From Gracilaria gracilis (taxonomy: Eukaryota > Rhodophyta > Florideophyceae > Gracilariales > Gracilariaceae): a stretch of 64,000 nucleotides of DNA. A model generated the notes under the pieces. It had not been told where the DNA came from. It did not search any database and saw nothing but the letters and a program-made list of their open reading frames with translations. Where the stretch lies: the NCBI GenBank assembly GCA_030374805.1, contig JARGSG010000041.1, forward strand, positions 62,001-126,000. Direction: 5' to 3'. Positions 1 through 9,243 of this stretch are shown piece by piece (the stretch's first letter is position 1; every line of letters starts with the position of its first letter). The translations under genes and the position numbers were made by a program.

Positions 1-82
1 AGGCATGGCTTATATATACGATTGAGACCCTCGAACCCAGCTGAATATCGACCGTACACTTTTGTGTAACGCATGAGTAACA

Positions 83-412
83 ATGTGTAACCCAGATGCA
101 GTTCTCATGCATCATTGTGTAACCGGTGTAGCCTTACGAGTTGTTCGTAGCCACATAATAGTTCAACAGTCTGCTATTAATTTTATTTTACCTGGGAGTC
201 AATCGATGAATCGTTTACCTTCGGTCGTCAGCGCGAGTTCAGCCAACGCAAGTCAGTCAATGTCGCGTTTTCCATCTGTTCAAGACAACAAGAGCAAGGA
301 AGACGCTACGACCGAAAGCAGTGGGGCTTCCACGGGCGGGTTGTCGAAGAAGCCACGCAAGAGACCTGGAAGGAAGAAGCGTCGTGATGAGAACGATAGC
401 AATATTTCTTAG
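83..412 (+). CDS. Small ORF with basic C-terminus, doubtful
   Basis: ATG-initiated ORF of 109 residues. The first third looks like random translation. The last 70 residues are Ser/Ala/Asn-rich and end in a strongly basic, nuclear-localisation-like stretch (KKPRKRPGRKKRR) followed by an acidic tail. Two short segments resemble each other (QSMNRLPSV and QSMSRFPSV), which suggests an internal duplication. It could be the last exon of a gene that starts outside the window, because the N-terminal part is poor and the C-terminal part is better. No family is recognised. Confidence 0.3.
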   Translation: MCNPDAVLMHHCVTGVALRVVRSHIIVQQSAINFILPGSQSMNRLPSVVSASSANASQSMSRFPSVQDNKSKEDATTESSGASTGGLSKKPRKRPGRKKRRDENDSNIS

Positions 413-741
413 TTTAATGAAGTGTTACTTGTTATGGTTACTTACGTTTTCTATTGAGTTTTATGGCACGCGTTTCCGTGCAGCGTGTGCGGTACACGTG
501 TTGGACACAATGCGTCAGTCTACAAGTTTTTCTACTTAGATATTTTCTGTATATTTTAGTTTTGTACGCATTGTGCACGGAAATGCACCGCATGGTCCTC
601 GCTGGCTTCTCTGTCTATTTAAGTGCCACAGCCTCCACGGTGGGTGGCAGAGATGGAGGATATATTGCACTAGTAAGCACCTTATTGGTTATTGTAAGTT
701 GAAATGAGTTTAGAGTCTAATTTTGAAGGTTCAGTTTCGTA

Positions 742-1781
742 TAAAAGGGCGGAAGCGGTCGCATCTCGACCAACTCCGGCCAGACCATTTCCCCTCCAAC
801 AAAGACCCCCTCACCTTCCTTCACAGAAAAGTTTGTTTTGCTTCTTTCCGCCGTTTTCTCCCCCCTCCTCAACCTTTGTCTCTAGCTATAGAGGAAAGGG
901 TATATGCAAACTGTGTATTGCAAACATGATTCACGTGTGTGGCGATGAGAAGCGAGCTGAGGGTATGGTATCAGAAATTGTGTACTACGTGTGAATGGCT
1001 CGCCACATAAGGTCTTACAAACGTAGTCGCAAATGCCTAGTACTAGTGTAATACAGCAACGTCGATTTGGTGCTGTAATCTACGATAAGAACCTGGCCAT
1101 GCACAGGAAACAGGTTCCCCACGTGTCACGACTAGTATTTAGCTCGCGATTCAAAATGTCTATTGACAGTAAAGGAAATAAGAACATTTTATGTAGAGCT
1201 ATCGTCAAAGTCCCTCTTTGAACTTGGCGTGGTCTTTTTATTTTTTTCACTACGAAATTAGTATGTTTCAAGTAAAGAGCAAATCCCTGACAAATATCGA
1301 CAAATTACGAGGTCAAGTAAACCAAACGCTTAGCCTATGAGCACACCCTGGTGATTCATAATAAACACGTCCGCCACGTGTAGGCGTCAAACTTGCATTC
1401 GTACCTGGCAACTTCCATCGAGCAATACTGATATTGGAGCATTCCATTTATGGGTACCGTCAAAAGCGCGGGTTTATTGTTGCGTCATCTTGCCAGGTCC
1501 TTTGATCATGATGTCAGTATGGTTCAAGTAGGAAGCCAATCTACGGCCAATCCCGTCAACACGCGAGGACTAATAAACAGAACATAGTCACTTAACCTAT
1601 GAGAACAATCTCCTGATGCACAAGAACCATTTTTTCTACATGTCACCACCTTCATTTTACTTGAAATGTGTCTTCCATGTAAAAAGGCAGTTGAATCACT
1701 TACATATTGGACCTACGGGCAAGAGAGACGGGGAAGTGGTCTGGCCGGACTTGGTCGAGATGCACCCACTCCTGCCTTTTT
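742..1781. mobile_element. Possible foldback/MITE-like unit with about 52-bp inverted arms
   Basis: The + strand at 742-793 is matched by the reverse complement of 1730-1781. The shared core includes GCATCTCGACCAA, then two mismatches, then CCGGCCAGACCA. The left arm starts at a TATAAAA box (740-746) that is degraded in the right arm. The interior carries the degenerate tandem repeat. This could be a non-autonomous DNA transposon, or two promoters that share an origin; no target-site duplication was found. Confidence 0.45.
1085..1650 (+). repeat. Degenerate tandem repeat, period about 255-262 bp, three copies
   Basis: The clearest alignment is AGTATGTTTCAAGTA at 1260 against AGTATGGTTCAAGTA at 1516 (offset 256), and TAGCCTATGAG at 1331 against TAACCTATGAG at 1593 (offset 262). 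An earlier copy is indicated by CACGTG at 1120 against 1375 (offset 255). Identity is modest, so the array is old. Confidence 0.5.
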
Positions 1782-1932
1782 AGAAGAACTAATTTCTACA
1801 ATGCACATGCGTCTTATTCGATACGGATGATGTTTCACTAACTGATTTTCGACGCTGTATTCTATTTTGCGTCATCGACATAGTTTTCGCCGCGCGTGCA
1901 AGTTGCCTGCTTGGCATCTCTTGTCGCATTGA

Positions 1933-1962
1933 CACGTGGGCCACGTGGCGGAGCCGTATAAA
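1933..1962 (+). promoter_or_regulatory. Core promoter: two CACGTG boxes plus TATAAA
   Basis: CACGTG palindromes lie at 1933-1938 and 1942-1947, and TATAAA at 1957-1962. The first ATG of the downstream ORF is at 2041, so a start of transcription near 1990 would give a leader of about 50 nt. CACGTG is the usual bHLH/bZIP core. Two boxes stacked directly on a TATA box look deliberate. Confidence 0.5.
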
Positions 1963-2040
1963 CTCCTGCCCGTGGCGAGAACAGCTCCTACTCCGCCCTC
2001 CACCATCGCCACCCCCAACGTCTCGACATCACTTCACACG

Positions 2041-2469
2041 ATGACCGACACCGTACGCTGCATAACTGACGACGACACCGCAAACGACGCATCTCGCTGG
2101 TGCGGCCCCGTGCTGGACCTCGAGACCGAGGAGGTCATGGATAACAGGGTCGCAACCGACGGGGTCTTGTCCTCCTTCGCTAATTTCATAGCCAGCACCG
2201 ATGCCGGCAATGAGGCCGAGTGCCAGGACACCCCGGGCACCAGCCCGGGATGCAGCCGCAAAGATACGCCCGTGCCCCTTCTGTCGCCACTACGGGCGAT
2301 GGATGAGGTGCGCACGTGGCTCCATCACCTGGCATATGGCACGCGCTACGCGTACCTGACCATACGCGATACGCTCGCCTACGCGTCTTCTACGTACGTG
2401 GGATGCGCAACAGCATCGAATACGCGGTGCGCTGCATTCCCCTTGCGACAGATCGGGAACAGTCCATGA
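2041..2469 (+). CDS. Hypothetical 142-residue protein
   Basis: The ATG at 2041 was chosen because it lies about 80 bp downstream of a TATA box. Upstream in-frame codons run through the promoter itself. The protein is soluble and acidic in its first half (DDDTAND, DLETEEVMD), has scattered cysteines, and carries a C-terminal segment rich in Tyr, Arg and Ala. There are no membrane segments and no motif that I recognise. Base composition is GC-rich compared with the flanks, which supports coding. Function unknown. Confidence 0.45.
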   Translation: MTDTVRCITDDDTANDASRWCGPVLDLETEEVMDNRVATDGVLSSFANFIASTDAGNEAECQDTPGTSPGCSRKDTPVPLLSPLRAMDEVRTWLHHLAYGTRYAYLTIRDTLAYASSTYVGCATASNTRCAAFPLRQIGNSP

Positions 2470-2777
2470 AAGACTTGGTTCGTGATATTAGCGGCCACGC
2501 CTCGTTATCAAATTTTCGTTTTTCTGTTCTTTTTGCATTTTTCCTGTCACAGATATGCTCCATTTGAGCTACTGTACGGGACACGGTCCAGGATGCACGA
2601 AATTGATATTTTGACACTGATGGAAGACGCTCCCTTCCACTGCAGCTTGTTTCCTCTACGCCCACCAGGATTGCATTTTGAAATCGAGGAAGAAGCGCGA
2701 GGAGGAAGAACGATGAGCAGAAAGCAGAGTATAATAAATATTGCATACAGTAACAAATATGCATTATGTTTTATATT

Positions 2778-3227
2778 CTATATCCCATATCGCTCGTGCA
2801 CTTCCCGCAACTCGTGGAGCAATCGGGCCAGAATGACCACAGCCCCAGGAGGTAGTTCCTCTTTGACTACGCGGATGGCATCGTGCCATCCGCGAAGGTA
2901 GGAGCTGGAAGGGCGCCCAGTGGCACCTTCACCACATACGCGACGATGGCAACTAGTTTGTCTGGCCGCATCTCGAGGCGTCGGACTTCCACGCCTCGGA
3001 CCACGCAGGGCAGGAACATATCGCACGAAGCGAACGGAGTCCCCACTAGACGATGAGGCGGCTCGGGGTAACGGCAGGGGCGAAAAGTACGGGGAGCTTG
3101 CGGGCGTCGGCGACGATAACAGGGGCGGCGACGGGGGAGGCGGCGGCAGCAACGGCAATGGCAGTACATGAGGGCTGTCAGGCGGGATGACGAAGGGACG
3201 CGGAGCACCAGGATGGAAACGTGCCAT
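2778..3227 (-). CDS. Pro/Ser-rich hypothetical ORF, doubtful
   Basis: ATG at 3227, 149 residues. The first 60 residues are Pro/Ser/Leu-rich low complexity. The last 50 look more like a folded helix (IRVVKEELPPGAVVILARLLHELREVHERYG). A second minus-strand frame over 2867-3208 also reads plausibly (FLPCVVRGVEVRRLEMRPDK), so either a frameshift is present or neither is real. No homology recognised. Confidence 0.25.
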   Translation of the reverse strand: MARFHPGAPRPFVIPPDSPHVLPLPLLPPPPPSPPLLSSPTPASSPYFSPLPLPRAASSSSGDSVRFVRYVPALRGPRRGSPTPRDAARQTSCHRRVCGEGATGRPSSSYLRGWHDAIRVVKEELPPGAVVILARLLHELREVHERYGI

Positions 3228-3774
3228 GCTTCGGTGTTATCGGAATGCTAGTTTTGGTGTCAAAAATGACCGAATTAAAATGATCAAAAAACCGGTGAAT
3301 TTATACAAATTTGGAAGTGTTAATTTCCGAAAATATTTCCACCTTTCTACTTGTGCTAGTTTTTATCGAAAGAATAATTCCAAATTGTTTCCATCTTTGC
3401 TAGTTTGGATGGAAGGGAAACTAGCATACTTCTTTCGTTTATGGTAGTTTCGCAGCACAATGTAAGTGTGTTAGTGTCACCTACGTTCATGTATACGGGA
3501 GCGAATAGCGAGATAGACACTTAGATGGCAACTTAAATAGCTGTTTATCGAATATGAATAGGAGTATACAAATAGATCGAATACCTTTTCAGTTTGTGGA
3601 GATCGGTCCACAAGTCAACACCTTTCACATCAGGCATTCGTTTACTAAATATATGAAACGCCTTCGAATCACGTGCAATCATCCCCATCACTCTGTCCCA
3701 CCGTCCGTGCGCCATATTACGCTCCGCGCTAGGTACCCCCAATCCTCTCCAACACCCCCCCAACCTCCCCCGCC
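3228..3774. other. Gene-free stretch left of the Plavaka-like relic
   Basis: AT-richer than the neighbours. It may contain the left end and promoter of the transposon that follows, but I could not find a matching inverted terminus at the right end (8.76-9.3 kb). Confidence 0.4.
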
Positions 3775-6340
3775 ATGCCCAACTGCTGCTTTGAAGGCTG
3801 CTCCTTCTTCGCCCACACCATTCCCGCCATCCAAAGGCACCAGAGGAGATGCCCCAATCGCCTCAACACAAACAAGCGTTTCCTCTCCCCAGGCGGACGC
3901 CTTTCCCACTTCACCCCACGCATCAAGCGTCACAAGTCTACCCCCCACCTCCATACACCTCCCCCTCCCACAAACCGCCCTTCCGACAACGTCCCCATCG
4001 CAGACGACGACTCCTACCACCACCAGCAACTCTCCATCTCCCTCCACACCCAGGACGCCTACCACATCGCCACCACCCCCCGTCTGCTCCATCTCCCCCT
4101 CCCCTACTCCCCCTCCTCCCCCTTCCTTCCCCCTCCTCAAAAAACCCCCACCTCGAACGCATGGTCCTCTACATCTCTTCCATCGCCTCCTCCCTCGGCC
4201 TCCGAAAGGCTGACGAACTCCTCTCCCTCCTCCACGACCCCGCCTTTTCCAAATCCACCTTCCACAATGCCGTCTCCTCCGCCTCCCAGTGCCTCAAACT
4301 TCAAACAGACCTCTTCCAACACGGAGTCAGCAACATCGGCTTCGCTCCCACCACCCTCTCCGACCCACAGCAGCTCTTCTCCACCACCATCTTCCGAAAG
4401 AACCCTATCCAGGTCCTCAAACAACAACTCGCCCTCGCACACTTCCACAACACCTTCTTCCACCCCGTCTCCCACACAACACCTTCCGGCTCTCCCGCTT
4501 TCGCCCACCCCATGGCCCCCACCCTTGGAAAAGAAGCAGTCCCCGCTCTCAAAGCCGCAATCATGCACTCCTCCAACGACTCCTGCATCTGGCACACCCC
4601 CGACTCCACCGGTATCGACTCCTTCATCGGCTTGGTCCAAATCTACTCCGACAAAACCTCCACCTCCCTCAAATCCTCTTCCATCACCTCTTACCCACTT
4701 CACATCACCCTTCTCAACTCCTCAGATGCCTTCCGTTGCAAGTGCATCACCGAACACCTCACCCTTCTCGGGTACTTGCCAACCTCTTTCCTCCCAACCA
4801 AGCCCTCCCAAGACCACGACTCTATCCTTTAAGCCTCCTCCCACATCCCCCGCCACACCAAAATGGAACTCATTCAGCTCGCCATCTCCAACCTCCTCGG
4901 CTCCCTCCTCTCCTCCGGTCTCAACGGCTTCCCCTTCCGTGACGCCCATGGAGTTCTCCGCCACTGTCACCCAATCATCGCCAGCTACTGCACCGACATC
5001 TCCGAAGCAAAAGACATCCTCGCCATCTCCCACGGAACCCGCCCCCAACATCCTTGTCATAGATGCACCGTCTCCTGCACAGACCTCCCCTACACATTCG
5101 ATTCCCTTCCCCCCGAACTCAGCACCAGACCCTCGCCGCACGCAAATCACACTGCACTCTCCTCCAACAATCACGAGACGCTCTCCTCTCCAGCCTCGGA
5201 ACCCTCAGGTTCCACCTCCTCGACCACATTGTCGAGGACATTCGCCGCTTCGGAGGCCTCCACTTCAATGATGCCGGCATATTCGAGCACGTCCACACCC
5301 TCTTCAAGTCCCAATACTCCAAAACCTCAAAGCGCAGGTCCACCACACATCAAGAAACCATTCGTGCCATCCACCGCTCCAACGCTATCAAGGACTAGAA
5401 TCCCGTCTCCACAAAAACTTCCATAACCTCCTCCTCCCCTGGCTTCGCTTCCCCCCTCCAATCCCGAGTACCTGGTTGCGTCCGTGATGTCAAACACATC
5501 TCTTTCGCTGACTTAATCACTCCCCACAATTTCATTCGCTCCAATCCTCACCTCCCTCACAAATCTCTTCAAGACCTCTTCTCCCCCGATACCCTATCTC
5601 TTCTTGCACAACCCGGAAGAGACGCCCTCCCATCTTTCATCAGCCTCTCTCTCGAAGTCCTACAACTCACTGACAACTCTCCCGCCCTTCGTCAGGCTCG
5701 ACTCACCATAGTGAACTCTGCTTACGTCGTCGGTGGTTACATCCCAACACTCGACAACTACATGACAGAACGAAACGAGCTCAACCTCCAAGATCCTCCC
5801 GTCCTCATCAGTCAACGAATTTTTGACATCCCCTCCTTCGGTTTATCCAAGTCCCCAAAGTTCTTTCACATTCTCGTCGCCGGCTCCACCTCCCCCCCTC
5901 CACATCCATCGTCTGGGTCTGCAAACTCATCTCCCTTCTTCGTTTCGCCCTTCCTTCTTCAACTTCTTCTCCCAAGGAGTTCGCATTCGTCCAGTTCATG
6001 GAACTCGTCCCACTCAGTGACGACGTCGATCTCACCCTCAACTGCATTTGCCTCCGATGGGCAACAGACGACGAACAAAACCACACCATCCATCCAGTTC
6101 CCATCTCTAACCACTCCAATTCCGATAACGTTTCCCCTTAGTATGGACTCATCCCCTCTTCCTCCATCTTCTGCTCCGTTCATGTTCTCCGCCATAACTA
6201 CCCCGCTCCTCCCTCCACTTCTCGTCTACACTGGCGCTTTCACCGATTCTATCTCAATCGGTTCTATCGAGACCCCACCGCCAAGCCTTATTTCCCATCC
6301 AACACGTTGCCTCTATTCCCTGTTAGCTTTAGCTTCATAA
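3775..6340 (+). pseudogene. Plavaka-like DNA transposase, broken
   Basis: The N-terminus (ATG 3775) has a C2HC zinc finger, C4-x4-C9-x12-H22-x3-C26, followed by a long Pro/Ser/Thr linker. Transposase core motifs follow in shifted frames: LLHDPAFSKSTFHNAVSS near 4220, IYSDKTST and YPLHITLLNSS near 4640-4720, LLGYLP near 4770, HGVLRHCHPIIASY near 4950, HPCHRC near 5050, and HFNDAGIFEHVHTLFKSQY near 5270. These fit Plavaka-type transposases of the CACTA-related superfamily (recognised from memory of the family). Damage includes a frame change near 4130, an in-frame TAA at 4830-4832, a frame change near 5125 and a stop at about 5396. The + strand is strikingly pyrimidine-rich. The gene ends facing the minus-strand gene at 6534-8754, so the two are convergent. 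Confidence 0.6.
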
Positions 6341-6533
6341 AAATTTCAACCCGCTTCCTCTCAATTGGAAGGAGTGAAGATAAGCATCACATGAGAAAGA
6401 AGAAGCATCTCTTCCCCATCCCACACATACCTCCACCCCTTCCCCTCTCACTGCACCTCACACCATCCTTAGTAGCCCGCCTCTTCCCTACCATCAACCC
6501 CTGTCCCTTCCCTGCGTTCCGCCCGGTGTGCCA

Positions 6534-8754
6534 TCAACCCCCGAAACTCGGGTCCTCCAGTCGACAGGCCGCTATGTAATAATCAAGAACTGCACCTAGT
6601 ATCCGTGTTAGTTTTGCCATAAAATATTCCTCCCTCACAGCTATGTATATCTTTTTCCTCGATGATACTCTTAGTCCAACTGTCGCAGTTCTCTCAGAGT
6701 TTCCCGGCACACATCTCGGATCTCCATCCAAAAACCCATCGTTCTCAAGCTCTTCGGCATGCTCCTCCTGTAGCGGTTGCCAGGCTACCCCCAGTATTCC
6801 TTCAACAGCCTCAGGTAGATAATTCCTATACAAAGTAGAAAACAAAAGCTGTCTTTGCCCTCCACGTCCCATAACCTCGTTCATATTTTTCAGCACACAG
6901 GCAATCCAGGCGTCAAGTCTCGCAAAGTGCATCACTGTCCCATCCACGTACTGCCGTTCACCGTTACTTTGCCTCTCCATTGCGTATCCCATATACTCCT
7001 ACAACACTGCCACCGCTATCCCATTCTTGAAGTACATATTTTCATCATCAACCTCCAATGGAGGCCCAACCGCACGAGACCCGGAATACGCAAGGTCTTC
7101 GAACCGGCTCGTTCTCCACGCACACAACTCATTCTCCCGCCCTCCTCCCTTCCAATCAGCTTCTTGCGCGCCTCCCTCATCTGCTGCTTTAGCTCTTCTC
7201 ATAGCTCAGTCCCCTCAGTAGGTTTTGCACGTTTCGCAATCAAATCATATTCAAGGATGGAGAATAACTTGTCGCGAGCCGCCCACTTCCGCACCCCAAT
7301 CACATCGCTTAATTTCTGCTTCATCCGCTGCCTCAGACTCTTGTCCGCACTCACACTATCCCCACACTGCTGTTTCCTTCCCGCTTCTCGTATCGTCCCC
7401 CAAGTATCTCTTATTTTTTCCGTCTCCCCCACATACTTCAACAGCACATCACTTCCTCTCTCCTTTGATGATGTATACGCCCTCATCTCATATGCCCCTT
7501 GATACGGGCACCGAGGTACCATCTCCTTCTCGCCAACCACAAATATTCTGCCCTCTCTACTTTCTCCCACCGTCTCACTCCTGTTCTTCCAGCCCCTACC
7601 AACGTCCTCTGTGTCAAAACAGAGTTCTGACGCCTCCAACTTCACATAGTGGAGAATCTTATCATATACAGCCCTTGCAAATCCGTAAAAACATTCTGGC
7701 ACCTCTATATCATGCTTTCGACGCCCTTGCACTTCCTTCCCACACCCCCTTCGCTTCCTACCCTTCACAGCCTCCCTTAAACTTTCAATCAACACATTTT
7801 GCTGCTTCAGCTCTTCTCTCAACCGTTCCAATTCTTTCTGCGTGAGCTTCAAACTCACCATCATAGTATAGTGACCCTCCTTCATATTTCTCAGCTTCCC
7901 TTTCAACGAATTTACCCTCTCAACCATTGCAGACCTTGGCAAAACGCGTAAATTCTCTTCATCTCCTTCTGATATTCCTGTAGTTCCCATTTCCCTTGCT
8001 CCGTTCCTCTCTCCCCGATCCCCAGAATCTTCCTCCTAGCATCAACCACAACCTCCAGGCGCTCGTTCCCCGCCTCCTGAACGCCTCCTCCTACTTCTCT
8101 TTCGCGACCGCTCCCCTCCAGAACGCCAACCCCAGCCACTCTCTCTCCCTCCTTCCTTCGAATACCACGGCTAACTATCCCACTAGTACTTCTTGCTATT
8201 CTCCTACCCTTCCCCCCACTGCGACACTCCCTCCTTTTCTCTATGAAATCTCCACACTCGCCTTTTTCTACAACTTGCGTGGAGTGATCGCCCTTTCGCC
8301 GCCCACCTCTATCCCTACTGCCCCGCGCATCATCCCGCTGCCTTCTTCCCATCCCTCCCCTGCTTTCCCCTCCTCCAATTTTCATCTCATGTGGAAGCGG
8401 AGCAGCTTTTGTTACCAAATCACTTACCGTTCGCTCGGTTCGCTCCATTTGCTCGGTGTGCTCGGTTTCCTCGGTTCGCTCGGTTCGCTCGGTTCGCTCC
8501 AAAGGTCGGCCTAGATCACGTCTCCCCGTGTTCTTCCTACCTTTTCCACGTAATGCGCTTCGAGGAGCGCGCGAACTACGCCCAATACCGCCCTCGCCAT
8601 TTTCCACATCGCCGCTTCGAGGCGCACACGTAGTACTACCCAAGCCATCCTCGCGACCCCGACCTACCACCTCTGCACGCGTTCGCCCTTTTGACGTGCG
8701 CCCGCTTACATCCTCCGCATTCGCATTCGCACTTCTCGTTTTACGTTTCCCCAT
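6534..8754 (-). pseudogene. Second gene of the Plavaka-like element: coiled-coil protein, broken
   Basis: Reading from ATG 8754, the product is Arg/Lys/Glu/Gly-rich with a run of ERT tripeptides, then a coiled coil (LKLTQKELERLREELKQQ, about 7880-7800), then a globular part ending at 6534. The coding frame changes between about 7912 and 7990 and near 7200, and an in-frame TAG at 6999-7001 separates the last 150 residues from the preceding frame. It runs convergently towards the transposase with a gap of about 190 bp. I infer it is the accessory gene of the same transposon, from proximity, orientation and a similar state of decay; its own function is unknown. Confidence 0.45.
8425..8505 (-). 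repeat. 9-bp microsatellite encoding (TER)n
   Basis: The + strand reads imperfect repeats of CGGTTCGCT, with variants such as CGGTGTGCT and CGGTTTCCT. On the minus strand this encodes the Thr-Glu-Arg repeats of the second transposon gene. Confidence 0.7.
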
Positions 8755-9243
8755 ATGGAATCGGACTAAGACGATGCGTCCGGCGGTGCGCTATAGATGT
8801 TGTCGACGCTCGCCGCTCGACGTGTTCGCCGCTCGACGTGATCGCAGGTCCCCCGTGAAACGCACACTTCCACTGGATGTGTGGTAGAAATATCGCACCG
8901 TTTTAGTACTTTTCGGAATCACTTTCCGAAAATTGGGACCGAAATTTTCCTTCCTGTACGAAACCTCACTGCCAAAAACTGTTACACTTTCACATGATAT
9001 CACATATACTCCGTATCTTCTATTCTATTTACTTGAACGTCAACCCACTCCCCCGAATCCTATCCCCATTTTGTTCACGTCACTGGATGATAAAAGTGAG
9101 AACACCCACTCACTTGGGGGAGTTCTCATCCTCCCCTGTGGAACACGAGTGTTAGAGAGAAAGCGTAATAAAATGTACACAATTCGATTTTACACATACT
9201 ACGGTACACCTTTCGGTTCTATAAGTCATAAATCAATTGAGCT
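8755..9243. other. Gene-free stretch between transposon relic and MTase-SET gene
   Basis: Nothing coding is seen. It should contain the right terminus of the Plavaka-like element, which I could not define. Confidence 0.4.

Larger units (their letters stand above)
413..1935. other. Gene-poor stretch with repeats
   Basis: No convincing gene is visible. The stretch holds an inverted-repeat pair (742-793 and 1730-1781) and, between the arms, three degenerate copies of a roughly 255-262 bp unit. Several CACGTG palindromes are present. Confidence 0.6.

Noticed and set aside
3775-5271. 498-residue Pro/Ser/Thr protein in one frame
   Set aside because: Only its first 50 residues (zinc finger) look real. 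Beyond about 4130 the transposase motifs are in another frame, and the Pro-rich reading is a by-product of pyrimidine-rich DNA.
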